The notes: generated from the sequence alone by a model not told the origin. A stretch of 64,000 nt of DNA from Virgifigura deserti (GCA_003576685.1 QOZR01000012.1:1-64000), one strand, 5' to 3'; numbered from the stretch's first letter, positions 42,971 through 51,702 are shown. Numbers and translations are program-made.

Positions 42971-43419
42971 GGCCACTTCTGCGTCCCGGCGACCGGCATG
43001 TCTTCTCCTACCAAGTGCCGCGGGAGAAGACGGTGCCGTTCCTCTATGGCGAGTCGCCGGACTTTCGGGCCATGCCGGAGGTGTTCGCGACCGGCTTCAT
43101 GGTCGGCCTGCTGGAGTGGGCCTGCCTCGATCATCTGCGCGTCTGCGTCGAGCCCGGCGAGGGCAGCCTCGGCATCGCGATCGACGTGACCCATGCGGCG
43201 CCGACCGTGCCCGGCATGACGGTGACGGTCACGGCCGTGATCGAGGCGATCGACGGGCGCCGCGTTACCTGGCGGGTGGAGGCGCGGGACGAGGTCGACC
43301 TGATCAGCGAGGGCCGCCACCAGCGCATGATCGTGACCTGGGACCGGTTCGCGAAGAAGCTCGACGGGAAGCGCGCCGCCTGGGCGGTGCGGCCGCCAAG
43401 AGAAAAACAAGATTCGTAG
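42967..43419 (+). CDS. FlK-like hotdog thioesterase
   Basis: This 150-residue hotdog-fold protein is closely similar in layout to fluoroacetyl-CoA thioesterase FlK of Streptomyces cattleya. The catalytic triad positions known for FlK are kept with the same numbering: Thr42 and Glu50 in ATGFMVGLLEWA, and His76 in DVTHAAPT. Gly69 is also kept. The lid residue that is Phe36 in FlK is Met36 here, so specificity for fluoroacetyl-CoA is doubtful. It overlaps the upstream MBL-fold gene by 4 nt. A role in clearing a toxic or dead-end acyl-CoA is a fair guess; the substrate is unknown. Confidence 0.82.
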   Translation: MRPLLRPGDRHVFSYQVPREKTVPFLYGESPDFRAMPEVFATGFMVGLLEWACLDHLRVCVEPGEGSLGIAIDVTHAAPTVPGMTVTVTAVIEAIDGRRVTWRVEARDEVDLISEGRHQRMIVTWDRFAKKLDGKRAAWAVRPPREKQDS

Positions 43420-43578
43420 AAGCCAATCGGAGAATTGGTTTCCGAACGACGCGGAACGAACATGGGTTGCCACCTTTATTCACAGCCGCTAGCATAATTG
43501 TAATCGAATCGCGCTCGAAACGGTTGTGGCCGCCAGAGTTCCCGATTTGGAAACAATAAAGACAAAAATAAAAGATGA

Positions 43579-43593
43579 GCCGCCAAAGGCGGC
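43579..43593 (-). terminator. Small hairpin with A-rich flank upstream of the TRAP operon
   Basis: GCCGCC-AAA-GGCGGC is preceded on the plus strand by an A-rich run, so on the minus strand it looks like hairpin plus T-tract. No minus-strand gene needs it, so it may block antisense transcription or be incidental. The surrounding 43420-43652 is AT-rich and has no gene; it is the probable promoter region of the TRAP operon. Confidence 0.35.
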
Positions 43594-43652
43594 CACGATT
43601 GGGGAGCCGGCGCAACTGGAACTGTCCAATGCCGGACGCTAGGGAGGAAAAA

Positions 43653-44810
43653 ATGAAAGAATCTCGAACCGCGATCAAAACCGTTCGGGCCGCGCAGGCA
43701 TTCTCGCGTCGCGGCTTGCTGAAGGGCGCGGCCGTCGCGGGCGGCACCGCGGCCGTTCTCGGCGTCGCCGGCGAGGTCGGTGCGCCTTATATCGGCACCG
43801 CCAAAGCTCAGACGACGACCTGGAAGATCCAGACCTCGTGGCCCGGCGGGGTCGGACTACAGATCTTCGAGGATTGGTGCAACGGCATCGTCGAGAAGAC
43901 GGGCGGCGAACTCGCCTTCGAACCTTATGGCGCCCAGGCCGTGGTCGGCGACTTCCAGCTGTTCGACGCTGTGAAGAACGGCGTGCTCCAGGCGATGAAC
44001 CCGTTCACCATCTACTGGGCGGGTCGCATGCCGGCCTCGGTCTTCCTCACCTCCTACCCGCTGGGCCCGCGCAACCCGCATGAGTGGGATGTCTTCTATT
44101 ACAGCCTGGGCGGCCTCGAGATCACCCGCGAGCTGTTCGCGAACGAGGGGATGTACTATGTCGGCCCGATCCATCACGGCGCCAACATCATCCACTCCAA
44201 GGTGCCGATCAACTCGATCGAGGACTTCCGCGGGCGCAAGATGCGGCTGCCCGGCGGCATGGTCGCCGAGGTCTTCCAGGCGGCAGGCGCCAAGACGACG
44301 CTGCTTCCGGGCTCGGAGATCTTCCCGGCCCTCGAGAAGGGCACCATCGACGTTGCCGACTATACCGGCCCGGCGGTCAACTGGGCGCTCGGCTTCGCCG
44401 AGGTCACCAACTTCATCTCGACCGGCCCGGCGGGCTTCATGTCGATCTACCAGCCGGTCGACCTGATGGACCTGACGGTCGGCATGGACGCCTGGAACGC
44501 CCTGTCGCCCGAAATGAAGCAGTTCGTCGAGATGGAAGTCCATGTCTACTCCGACATGCATCATGCCCTCATCCAGGCAGCGGATCTGGAGGCATGGAAG
44601 AAGTTCGAGGAGGCGGGCACCATCATCACCCGCCTGTCGCAGGCGGATGTCGACAAGTTCACCGAACTCGCTGTGCCGCGCTGGTATGCCTGGGCGAACA
44701 AGGACAAGAGCGCAGCCCGGATCTTCAAGATCCAGCTCGACTACATGATGTCCGGCAGCCTCGGCTACGTGACGCCGGATATGATCAAGGGGCAGACACT
44801 CAACCTGTAG
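43653..44810 (+). CDS. dctP: TRAP transporter substrate-binding protein, Tat signal
   Basis: This periplasmic binding protein of a tripartite ATP-independent transporter has 385 residues. The twin-arginine signal is FSRRGLLKGAAVAGGTAAV, with cleavage likely after AKA or AKAQ near residue 51. The mature part begins TTWKIQTSWPGG and contains KVPINSIEDFRGRKMRLPGG, typical of the mannitol/chloroaromatic (DctP7-type) group. AGGGAGG 5 nt before ATG 43653 fixes the start. It heads a three-gene operon with the DctQ and DctM subunits and is separated from dctQ by a very stable hairpin. The ligand is unknown; organic acids, including amino or keto acids, are usual. Confidence 0.88.
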   Translation: MKESRTAIKTVRAAQAFSRRGLLKGAAVAGGTAAVLGVAGEVGAPYIGTAKAQTTTWKIQTSWPGGVGLQIFEDWCNGIVEKTGGELAFEPYGAQAVVGDFQLFDAVKNGVLQAMNPFTIYWAGRMPASVFLTSYPLGPRNPHEWDVFYYSLGGLEITRELFANEGMYYVGPIHHGANIIHSKVPINSIEDFRGRKMRLPGGMVAEVFQAAGAKTTLLPGSEIFPALEKGTIDVADYTGPAVNWALGFAEVTNFISTGPAGFMSIYQPVDLMDLTVGMDAWNALSPEMKQFVEMEVHVYSDMHHALIQAADLEAWKKFEEAGTIITRLSQADVDKFTELAVPRWYAWANKDKSAARIFKIQLDYMMSGSLGYVTPDMIKGQTLNL

Positions 44811-44841
44811 CGCACCATAGCCGAACACAGAGCGCAGGAAG

Positions 44842-44868
44842 CCGGGGGCGCCGTGACGGCGCCCCCGG
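44842..44868 (+). terminator. Very stable intercistronic hairpin, dctP-dctQ
   Basis: The arms CCGGGGGCGCC (44842-44852) and GGCGCCCCCGG (44858-44868) pair perfectly around a 5-nt loop. There is no T-tract. It probably causes partial termination or protects the dctP message, favouring binding protein over membrane subunits. Confidence 0.6.
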
Positions 44869-44913
44869 TGCGCGAGTCGTGCGACGGCTTGCAAATTTCG
44901 GAAGCGAGTCTCG

Positions 44914-46032
44914 ATGCCTGACCTGAATTTTGTCCTGCCACATTGGCTGTACTGGTTGGTTCTTCTTCTAGTTCCGCTCATCGCCATGGTGGTCGTGCGG
45001 CGGAGCAGCCGGGACCGCACCCGTTCCGCCCTGTCGCTCCCCTTCGCCTATCTGCTCTGGCTTTCCGGCGGCTTCGTCGGCCTGCACCGCTTCTACGTGA
45101 AGAACTGGCTCGGTGCAGTCTACATTCCTCTCTTTCTCGCCATTCTGTACGGCAATGTCCATATGCGCGACGCCCGCCTCGTCATCTCCGAGGCGCGCAC
45201 CGCCGTGACGGTTGCCGATTTTCAGGTGGAGCACTTTCAGGCGGCTGTCGACGCCGGTGACGAGGGGGCGAGCGAGAGGCTAGCCGCCGCCGAACAGGCG
45301 CTTGTCGCTGCAAACGAACAACTCGCGACGGCAACCGACAGCATCTCGTGGTGGCGGACGGCCACCGGCGGCGTTGCCGCCGCCATCGCGCTCCTACTGC
45401 TCATCGATGCCGTTCTGTTGCCGGGCCTCGTGCGCCGCCGGGCCGCGCTGGAAGGTCCGGCGCCTGAATTCAGCACAGCCCCGACCGCGGAGGTGCCGCA
45501 GGCCGGCACCAGGGAGGATCCCGCCCGTCTTGTGCGGACGCGCGTGACCGACGTGATCGATGCGATCAGCGGATGGACGGGCGAGTTCGTCGCCTATTGG
45601 TCGATCATCGCCGTGTTCGCCTACTACTACGAGGTGGTCGCCCGGTACGTCTTCAACTCGCCGACGAACTGGGTCCATGAGAGCATGTTCCTCATGTTCG
45701 GCATGCAGTACCTGATCTCCGGCGCCTATGCCTATCGGGAGGATGCGCATGTCCGTGTCGACGTGCTCTACCTCTACCTGTCGGAGCGCGGGAAGGTCAT
45801 CACCGACATCATCACGTCGATTTTCTTCTTTATCTTCAGCGGTTCGCTGCTCGTCACCGGCTGGATCTTCATGATGGATTCCGTGAACGTGTGGGAAGTG
45901 TCCTTCACGGAGTGGGCGATCCAGTACTGGCCGGTGAAGATAGCGATCCCGCTCGGGGCTTTTCTGATCCTGCTGCAGGGCCTGTCCAAGCTGATCAAGG
46001 ACATCACCCTGCTGAGACGAATGGGGGCGTAG
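44914..46032 (+). CDS. dctQ: TRAP transporter small permease (DctQ) with an extra N-terminal TM2-like domain
   Basis: The C-terminal ~170 residues are a standard DctQ subunit with four membrane segments, including FAYYYEVVARYVFNSPTNWV and ISGAYAYREDAHVRVDVLY. DctQ proteins are normally 160-200 residues; this one has 372. The added N-terminal region holds two hydrophobic segments around GGFVGLHRFYVKNWLGAVY (residues 52-70), which matches the TM2-domain pattern G-x-x-G-x-H-R-F-Y. It also contains a helical, probably coiled-coil stretch (about 105-143) and a further membrane helix (about 150-172). The fusion is in one uninterrupted frame between dctP and dctM. What the extra part does is unknown. 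Confidence 0.82.
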   Translation: MPDLNFVLPHWLYWLVLLLVPLIAMVVVRRSSRDRTRSALSLPFAYLLWLSGGFVGLHRFYVKNWLGAVYIPLFLAILYGNVHMRDARLVISEARTAVTVADFQVEHFQAAVDAGDEGASERLAAAEQALVAANEQLATATDSISWWRTATGGVAAAIALLLLIDAVLLPGLVRRRAALEGPAPEFSTAPTAEVPQAGTREDPARLVRTRVTDVIDAISGWTGEFVAYWSIIAVFAYYYEVVARYVFNSPTNWVHESMFLMFGMQYLISGAYAYREDAHVRVDVLYLYLSERGKVITDIITSIFFFIFSGSLLVTGWIFMMDSVNVWEVSFTEWAIQYWPVKIAIPLGAFLILLQGLSKLIKDITLLRRMGA

Positions 46033-46035
46033 AGA

Positions 46036-47400
46036 ATGGGTCTGGAGGTCGGGATCGGGTGGCTCACCATCATCATGTTCGGATCGCTGGTGGTCCTGCT
46101 GATGGCGGGGCTGCCGCTGGCATTCGTCACTGGCGGGCTGGCCTGCGTGTTCCTCTTTCTCTTCGGCGACGCGCAGATGTTGAACATCCTGCCGTCCCGC
46201 ATCTTTCCGTTCATGACGAACTATCAGCTCTCCGCCATTCCGATGTTCATCTTCATGGCGTCGATGCTGGAACGGGCCGGACTGATCGAGGACCTGTTCG
46301 ATATTATCTATAAAATTCTCGGCGGTCTTCGCGGCGGGCTCGCTTCGGCGGCGATCATCGCTGCAACCATCCTCGCGGCCATGGTCGGGGTGATCGGCGC
46401 CACCGAGGTCACGATGGGCATGATCGCTTTGCCGGCCATGCTGAAGCGCAAGTACGACCCTGAGCTTGCCTGCGGCTCGATCCTTGCCGGCGGCACCCTC
46501 GGCATCCTGATCCCGCCATCGATCCTGGCGATCCTCTTTGCCGTCATCGCGCAGCAATCCGTCGGCGCGCTGTTCATGGGCTCCTTCCTCCCGGGCTTCC
46601 TTTTGTCCGGCCTGTACATCCTTTATGTCACGGCGCGGAGCTACCTGAACCCGGCCATGGGGCCGGCCCTGCCGCCGGAAGAGCGGATCAGCCTGCGCGA
46701 GAAGGTCCGGCTTGTCTCCGGCATGGTCCCCGCAATCATCCTGGTCGTACTGGTGCTGGGCGTGATCTTCACCGGCATCGCCACCCCCGTCGAGGCGGCG
46801 GGAATCGGCACCTTCGGCGCGATCGTGGTGGCGGCGCTGCACCGGCGCCTATCCTGGCAATCGCTTCGCGAGGCGGCGATCACGACCCTCAAGGCCACGT
46901 CGATGGTGCTCTGGATCGTCTTCGGGGCGAGCGTCTTCGTCGGCCTTTATATCGTCGAAGGCGGCCGCGAGTTCGTCACCGACATGCTCGTCGGAACCGG
47001 ATTGGGATCCTATGGCGTCCTGGTGATCATGATGATCATCCTGGTCGTGCTGGGCATGTTCCTGGACTGGGTCGGCATTCTCCTGCTGGCCGTTCCCATC
47101 TTCGTGCCGATCATGATGAGCCTCGAATGGAATGGCCTCTTCGGCTTTCCGGGCATCGCCCCGGAGGATGTGCCGCTGTGGTTCGGCGTGGTCTACATGG
47201 TGAACATGCAGATGTCGTTCCTGAGCCCGCCCTTCGGCTATGCACTGTTCTATCTCAAGAGCGTCGCGCCGCCGGAGGTCACGATGGCCATGATCTTCCG
47301 GAGTGCGATCCCCTTCCTGTTCATCCAGGTGTTCGCGCTCGCCCTCTGCATCATCTTCCCCGAGATCATCCTGTGGCTGCCGAGGTTGGTCTACGGTTGA
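46036..47400 (+). CDS. dctM: TRAP transporter large permease
   Basis: This is the 454-residue large membrane subunit, driving uptake with an ion gradient. It has about twelve hydrophobic segments. Family stretches include GSILAGGTLGILIPPSILAI and LDWVGILLLAVPIFVPIM. It starts 3 nt after dctQ and ends 10 nt inside the convergent racemase-like gene, so the two 3' ends overlap with no room for a terminator. With DctP and the fused DctQ it forms a complete TRAP system of unknown substrate. Confidence 0.9.
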   Translation: MGLEVGIGWLTIIMFGSLVVLLMAGLPLAFVTGGLACVFLFLFGDAQMLNILPSRIFPFMTNYQLSAIPMFIFMASMLERAGLIEDLFDIIYKILGGLRGGLASAAIIAATILAAMVGVIGATEVTMGMIALPAMLKRKYDPELACGSILAGGTLGILIPPSILAILFAVIAQQSVGALFMGSFLPGFLLSGLYILYVTARSYLNPAMGPALPPEERISLREKVRLVSGMVPAIILVVLVLGVIFTGIATPVEAAGIGTFGAIVVAALHRRLSWQSLREAAITTLKATSMVLWIVFGASVFVGLYIVEGGREFVTDMLVGTGLGSYGVLVIMMIILVVLGMFLDWVGILLLAVPIFVPIMMSLEWNGLFGFPGIAPEDVPLWFGVVYMVNMQMSFLSPPFGYALFYLKSVAPPEVTMAMIFRSAIPFLFIQVFALALCIIFPEIILWLPRLVYG

Positions 47401-48149
47401 GCCAACGCTCCATTGCAGGACGGGCGAGCCGTTATCGGCGCGCAGGAAGAATCGAGAGACGCGACGACAAGTGCACGCGCGAGAAGCCTGTTCATATCCA
47501 CGAGTTGCCGACCCACGGCTTGCACGGCAATCAGGGGGAGCTCCGTGCATGCAAGCACTACCGTCCTCGATTGGAGCGTTTCGAGGAGCGTGCTGAAGCG
47601 GGTGGCGACCAACCCGTCAGTGGGGCCGAGGCGCTTGATGTCGAGGATCAGCCGATGGACCGCATCGCTGTCACGTGGCCTTTCAATCGATACCAGTGCC
47701 CCCAGGCGCCGATAGGGTGACCACCGCCCGAGTTCCATGACCGGACGAGCTCCGAGCAGAGCCACCTGCCGCAGCCCTTGCGCCCGAACATAGTCGCTGA
47801 GAACATCGGAAAGCGACACGAGCCGAGCCGGCAACCGGAGCGAGCCTATCCGCGCCTCGAAGTAATGCAGCGTGTTGCAGGCAATCGCGATCAGGTCGAC
47901 TTGGCAGGCAAGGGTCCGAAGCGCCGTCTCCAGTTGTGACCAGACCTCCTCCTCGTGCGTTTCGAGATGCATCGACAGCCCCAGCCGCGGTTCGGAGAGG
48001 ATGATGACATAGGGCGCATCGAGGTCGCCCGAAAAGGCCGTCCCGAGAAGCTCCCTGTTTTCTTCCAGGAGCTTGGACCACAAGTCGACACCCGCCTCCG
48101 GACCTGAGCCGGAGATGATGCCGATCCGAAGGCGGCATTCGGACGTCAC
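47391..48149 (-). CDS. Aspartate/glutamate racemase-family protein
   Basis: This 252-residue protein has the cofactor-independent Asp/Glu/hydantoin racemase fold. It carries two catalytic-cysteine sites, in IAIACNTLHYF and VVLACTELPLI, one per half, as expected. The first strand is IGIISGSGPEAG, similar to the YgeA/aspartate racemase group. I start it at GTG 48149, which overlaps the TGA of the upstream asparagine-synthetase-like gene (GTGA); the longer frame to 48254 lies within that gene. The coupling implies that both act on one compound, for example making or consuming a D-configured acidic amino acid derivative. Substrate unknown. Confidence 0.82.
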   Translation of the reverse strand: MTSECRLRIGIISGSGPEAGVDLWSKLLEENRELLGTAFSGDLDAPYVIILSEPRLGLSMHLETHEEEVWSQLETALRTLACQVDLIAIACNTLHYFEARIGSLRLPARLVSLSDVLSDYVRAQGLRQVALLGARPVMELGRWSPYRRLGALVSIERPRDSDAVHRLILDIKRLGPTDGLVATRFSTLLETLQSRTVVLACTELPLIAVQAVGRQLVDMNRLLARALVVASLDSSCAPITARPSCNGALAQP

Positions 48150-49669
48150 GGAGTGTGCGCCGGAACACGCCCGTATCGCTGCTTGGCGATATGGACCGCC
48201 CAGGGAAAGAGGAAATGGAACAGCGGCGGGGGGCGGTGCATGGTGAGCCGCCACAGCCCCGGCATGTTGTTCAGGCGCGATGCGCTCCGTTCCGTCAGGT
48301 TGTTTACCCGCCCGACGATCGCGGTTCGCGCGTCATCGATCCGTTCGGCCCAAAGGGGCGGAAGCGAGCCGGACCGGACGAATTGCCCGGACAGGCGGCG
48401 CAGCCAGGCGCGGTAATCGGCCAGGGACCGCTCGGTCAGGAACGCCTCGGACTCAGCCCGATTCCAGAGCACGACGGAGGCAGCGCGCTTGACCTGCCCG
48501 AAAAACTCGCGCGGGACGCCCGCTTCCTCGGCGATCCGCCGGCTCAGCGGTTGACTGTACTGGCTGGACACGTCCCACGGCTTCATCTCGTCGGCGTGGG
48601 TAATGGCGTGGATCTGCCGGTACTCCCGCGCGCCCCAGAACGGGACCGGACAGTTCAGAAAGCCCACCCATAGGCGGTATTCGGTGAGCGACAGGCCACT
48701 CGGGTCGGCCCGAACGATATCCGGCCCCAGCCCCTTGTCCGGCTTGGACCAGATCTTGCCACCATGGAAGCCCGTGAAGACGACGCGGCCCCGCAGGAGA
48801 TCCTCCGCACCGCTGAAGTGCATCTCCTCACCATAGGCATTCGCTGCGAGGAAGGGCACTTCCGGAAGCGCACGCGCCCGCCACGCATCCCGATCCAGGA
48901 TGGTGCAATCGAGCCCTAGATGCGCGGCGATCCGGTCGCCGCAATCATTGAATCCGCCTCTTGCCGTCCGGAAGGAGAAGACCTCCCGGTTGCCCGCTTC
49001 CTTGGCAAGGGCTGTCACTGCCGGCGAGTCATAACCCGTGGAAACGGTGCCGATAGTTCGGTACGGGAACCGGCGAGCGAGGCTTCTTGCATTCTCCACG
49101 AGCTCCGCCGTCACTGAGACCAGGAACGTGCGGTAAGGCTCGAAACCGGAGAAATCGCGATCGGGCCACGGCTTCCGTCGGACTTCGAGGGAAGCGCCAT
49201 CCCAGACCAGATTGTCGAAGTAGCAGAGTTCGAGATCGCCCTGCAATATCCGGACCCGGCGTTGGAACGCATCGAGGCCTGCGACGACTGTCCGAAAATC
49301 TGAATAATAGCCTGGATAGCAAGGATCGAGCTCGATCCCCAAGGTCGCAATGAGACACAGAAGAGAGTTCGAAACGTAGACCGCGTCCTCCTGGCGCGAG
49401 ACCTGCAGGCGGTCGATCGTCGAACCGGATCCGACGAACGTGACCGTCCCCGCGCGACGACGCCCGCCGCTTCCAGCCACGATGTCGGTGCGGTCGAAGC
49501 CGCCATCCTCATAGGGGCCGGCCCACGCCGCCTCACAGAACCATTCATCCGCGACCTCGACGCGCTGACCGTGCCATATGACGATCTCGCTCGAATCGCG
49601 CCGGCACATTGCCAACCATGCCAGCGGCGGCCAATCGGCGATCGGTTCAAACCGGAAGCGCACGCTCAC
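48146..49669 (-). CDS. Asparagine-synthetase-like ATP-pyrophosphatase protein
   Basis: This 507-residue protein has a PP-loop, STGYDS at residues 210-215 in TIGTVSTGYDSPAVTALA. That is the SGGxDS-type motif of N-type ATP pyrophosphatases such as asparagine synthetase B. The N-terminal ~190 residues retain a few strands reminiscent of the amidotransferase half (DAVYVSNSLLCLIATLG, LEVRRKPWPDRDFSGFEPYR). However, residue 2 is not the cysteine nucleophile, so glutamine hydrolysis is not expected. The enzyme would adenylate a carboxylate and join it to ammonia or an amine. It is the first gene of a two-gene operon with a racemase-like protein. I cannot assign a product; related sequences occur in polysaccharide and peptide-like natural-product clusters. 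Confidence 0.75.
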   Translation of the reverse strand: MSVRFRFEPIADWPPLAWLAMCRRDSSEIVIWHGQRVEVADEWFCEAAWAGPYEDGGFDRTDIVAGSGGRRRAGTVTFVGSGSTIDRLQVSRQEDAVYVSNSLLCLIATLGIELDPCYPGYYSDFRTVVAGLDAFQRRVRILQGDLELCYFDNLVWDGASLEVRRKPWPDRDFSGFEPYRTFLVSVTAELVENARSLARRFPYRTIGTVSTGYDSPAVTALAKEAGNREVFSFRTARGGFNDCGDRIAAHLGLDCTILDRDAWRARALPEVPFLAANAYGEEMHFSGAEDLLRGRVVFTGFHGGKIWSKPDKGLGPDIVRADPSGLSLTEYRLWVGFLNCPVPFWGAREYRQIHAITHADEMKPWDVSSQYSQPLSRRIAEEAGVPREFFGQVKRAASVVLWNRAESEAFLTERSLADYRAWLRRLSGQFVRSGSLPPLWAERIDDARTAIVGRVNNLTERSASRLNNMPGLWRLTMHRPPPLFHFLFPWAVHIAKQRYGRVPAHTP

Positions 49670-49928
49670 GCCCTCGCGGAGTCAGCTGATTGCGATCTTC
49701 GACGTCGAACGGCAACGGCGTCCGCCCGGAGATACCCCGGAAACCAATGTGCGATCCGCTGATAGGCTCGACTTTCCACCACCGAGTACCATTAAAGCCC
49801 ACCCTCTCGTTTCACAGTATAGCTTTCCAGTATACATCGCCACAGCGAAATTTGACGCCAGTCGAAAGAAGGCCTGAAGAAATGCTGTTCGAATTACTTT
49901 ATCTTGGCTGTGCGGTCTCTTCGGCCTG

Positions 49929-50699
49929 TCACAGCGCTGGAATCACCCGGCGTAGCACCCGCGCCGCGCCTTCGGCGGTCGCGGCGAGGAAGGCGGCGAA
50001 GTCGAGATGGCTGTCGGCGCCGGCGAGGTCGCTGAGCGAGCGGAAGATCACGCAGGGGGCACCATAGCGCTCTGCAACCTGAGCGACGGCGCCGCCTTCC
50101 ATCTCCACGGCCTGGGCGGCGAAGCTCTCGAACAGGCGCCGGCGCGTCGCCTCGCAATTGATGAACTGGTCGCCGGTCAGCACCGTACCGAAGCGGAGCC
50201 GCGGCACCCGCGGCGCGCCGCCTGTCGCCGCGGCCGAGAGCGACGGCAGAGTAAAGCCGTCGAGCGCGCCGGCAACCGCCGCGCGCAGGCCTGCATTCAT
50301 CTCGTAACCCAGCCTGTCCCGCCACTCGCCCAAGGGCGGCACGCCGGGGCGGTAGGGCTTCAGGCGGCCCTCGACCATGGCGCCGTAATCATGCTGGATC
50401 AGACGCTCAGCGATCACCACGTCGCCGATGCCGAGGTCCGGGTCGAGCCCGCCGGCGACGCCGGACAGCAGCAGGCCGCGGCAGTCGAAGCGCTCGAGCA
50501 GCAGCGTGGCGACCAGCGCCCCACCGACCTTGCCAATCCCGCCCTCGACCAGCACCACCGGGCAACCGTCGAGGTGGCCCTGGCGGAACTGATACCCGGC
50601 GCGCTCGGTCGTCGCGTCAATATCGAGCGCGGCATCAAGATGCTCGAGTTCCTCGGGCAGCGCGCAGATCACACCGAGCGGCTTCATATCCTTCGGCAC
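49929..50699 (-). CDS. mtnN: 5'-methylthioadenosine/S-adenosylhomocysteine nucleosidase-like protein
   Basis: This 256-residue nucleoside phosphorylase-fold enzyme is expected to cleave adenine from methylthioadenosine or S-adenosylhomocysteine. The catalytic glutamate region reads VEMEGGAVAQVAE and the catalytic aspartate is in FRSLSDLAG. The opening LGVICALPEELEHL is typical of MtnN. The start GTG 50699 has GGGAGGGG 5 nt upstream, whereas ATG 50687 has no well-spaced site. It follows the SDR gene by 10 nt in the same operon. SAH turnover would link it to methyl metabolism in the betaine island, but the product could equally serve general recycling. Confidence 0.82.
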   Translation of the reverse strand: MPKDMKPLGVICALPEELEHLDAALDIDATTERAGYQFRQGHLDGCPVVLVEGGIGKVGGALVATLLLERFDCRGLLLSGVAGGLDPDLGIGDVVIAERLIQHDYGAMVEGRLKPYRPGVPPLGEWRDRLGYEMNAGLRAAVAGALDGFTLPSLSAAATGGAPRVPRLRFGTVLTGDQFINCEATRRRLFESFAAQAVEMEGGAVAQVAERYGAPCVIFRSLSDLAGADSHLDFAAFLAATAEGAARVLRRVIPAL

Positions 50700-50709
50700 C
50701 AGCCCCTCC

Positions 50710-51645
50710 CTATCCCTGTCGCCCAGCATCGTAAGGTGCGCCGCGGACGGGCGAAAGGTCGGAGAACACATCGGCGAAGCGCCGCGAGGTTATGCCCGTC
50801 ACCTCCCTGAAGGGCTGCGGATCGGCGGTGTTGTCCCGCATCATAACCGTGAGCGCCGCGGTCGTGACCGGCTCGCGGCCCCACCGATCGCCCAGCCGCC
50901 CGATCAGTCGCACCAATGGCAGGGGCAGATGCACCAGTCGGGCTGGTGGGGAGCCGAGGCGCCGCCGGAACTCCGCCAGCAGGATTGCCAGACTCACCGG
51001 TTCCTGGCCGACGGCATCGATCACCTGTCGCCGCCCGACGCCGTTTTCGACGACGCGACGAACCGCCTCGGCCAGATCCGCCATATGGATCGGCTGAAAT
51101 GTCTGCTCGCCCGTGCCGACCACCGGCAGGAACCAAGGCACGGTCGCGAACGTGCGAAACTGGGAGGCGCAGCCGGCGGGCCCTGCCTCGGTGTAGACGA
51201 CCGACGGCCGCAGAATCGTCCAGTCGAGCCCAAGGCTTTGGAGGTAGTCGTCGGCCGCCAGCTTGCTGTGCGCATAGTCGCTATCCGCGCCGGAGCCGAC
51301 GCCCAGGGCCGAGAGCTGGACGACGCGCTCGACACCGGCCACGAGGCAGGCGGTGAACAGCGCCTTCGGCGCCGCCCGATGGATTGCCGCTATGGACTCA
51401 GCGTCCCGGGCATGCAAGATCCCGGCACAGTTGATGACCGCATCGACTCCCCTGACGCGGGGCAGCCACAGTTCCGGATCGACGGCGCGCGTGAAGTCGC
51501 AGGCGACGACCATTTGCGCCGGAAACATCCGGCGGGCGCGCTCGAGATCGCGCACGCAGCAGACGATCCGGTGCCCGGCGGTAGAGAGCGCCGCGACGAG
51601 ATGACGGCCGATGAACCCGGATGCGCCGGTGATCAGGATCCGCAT
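50710..51645 (-). CDS. NAD(P)-binding Rossmann-fold (atypical SDR, NDUFA9-like) protein
   Basis: A 311-residue atypical short-chain-dehydrogenase-fold protein. The nucleotide motif is ITGASGFIGRHLVAAL at the N-terminus. The usual YxxxK is present as YAHSKLAAD, and LGLDWTILRPSVVYTEAG is typical of NmrA/NDUFA9-type proteins. Such proteins act as reductases or as NAD(P)H-binding regulatory subunits. GGAGGAG upstream of ATG 51645 supports the start. It heads an operon with mtnN and is divergent from the helicase gene, 57 nt apart. Confidence 0.82.
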   Translation of the reverse strand: MRILITGASGFIGRHLVAALSTAGHRIVCCVRDLERARRMFPAQMVVACDFTRAVDPELWLPRVRGVDAVINCAGILHARDAESIAAIHRAAPKALFTACLVAGVERVVQLSALGVGSGADSDYAHSKLAADDYLQSLGLDWTILRPSVVYTEAGPAGCASQFRTFATVPWFLPVVGTGEQTFQPIHMADLAEAVRRVVENGVGRRQVIDAVGQEPVSLAILLAEFRRRLGSPPARLVHLPLPLVRLIGRLGDRWGREPVTTAALTVMMRDNTADPQPFREVTGITSRRFADVFSDLSPVRGAPYDAGRQG

Positions 51646-51702
51646 GATCGCTTCTCCTCCGAGAACGCCGCTGCCGAAAACGAGCTAAGCGCGATTCGCG
51701 AT

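Noticed and set aside
50929..51702. N-terminal extension of the helicase frame by 258 codons
   Set aside because: It runs antisense through the SDR gene; family members begin near ATG 51703.
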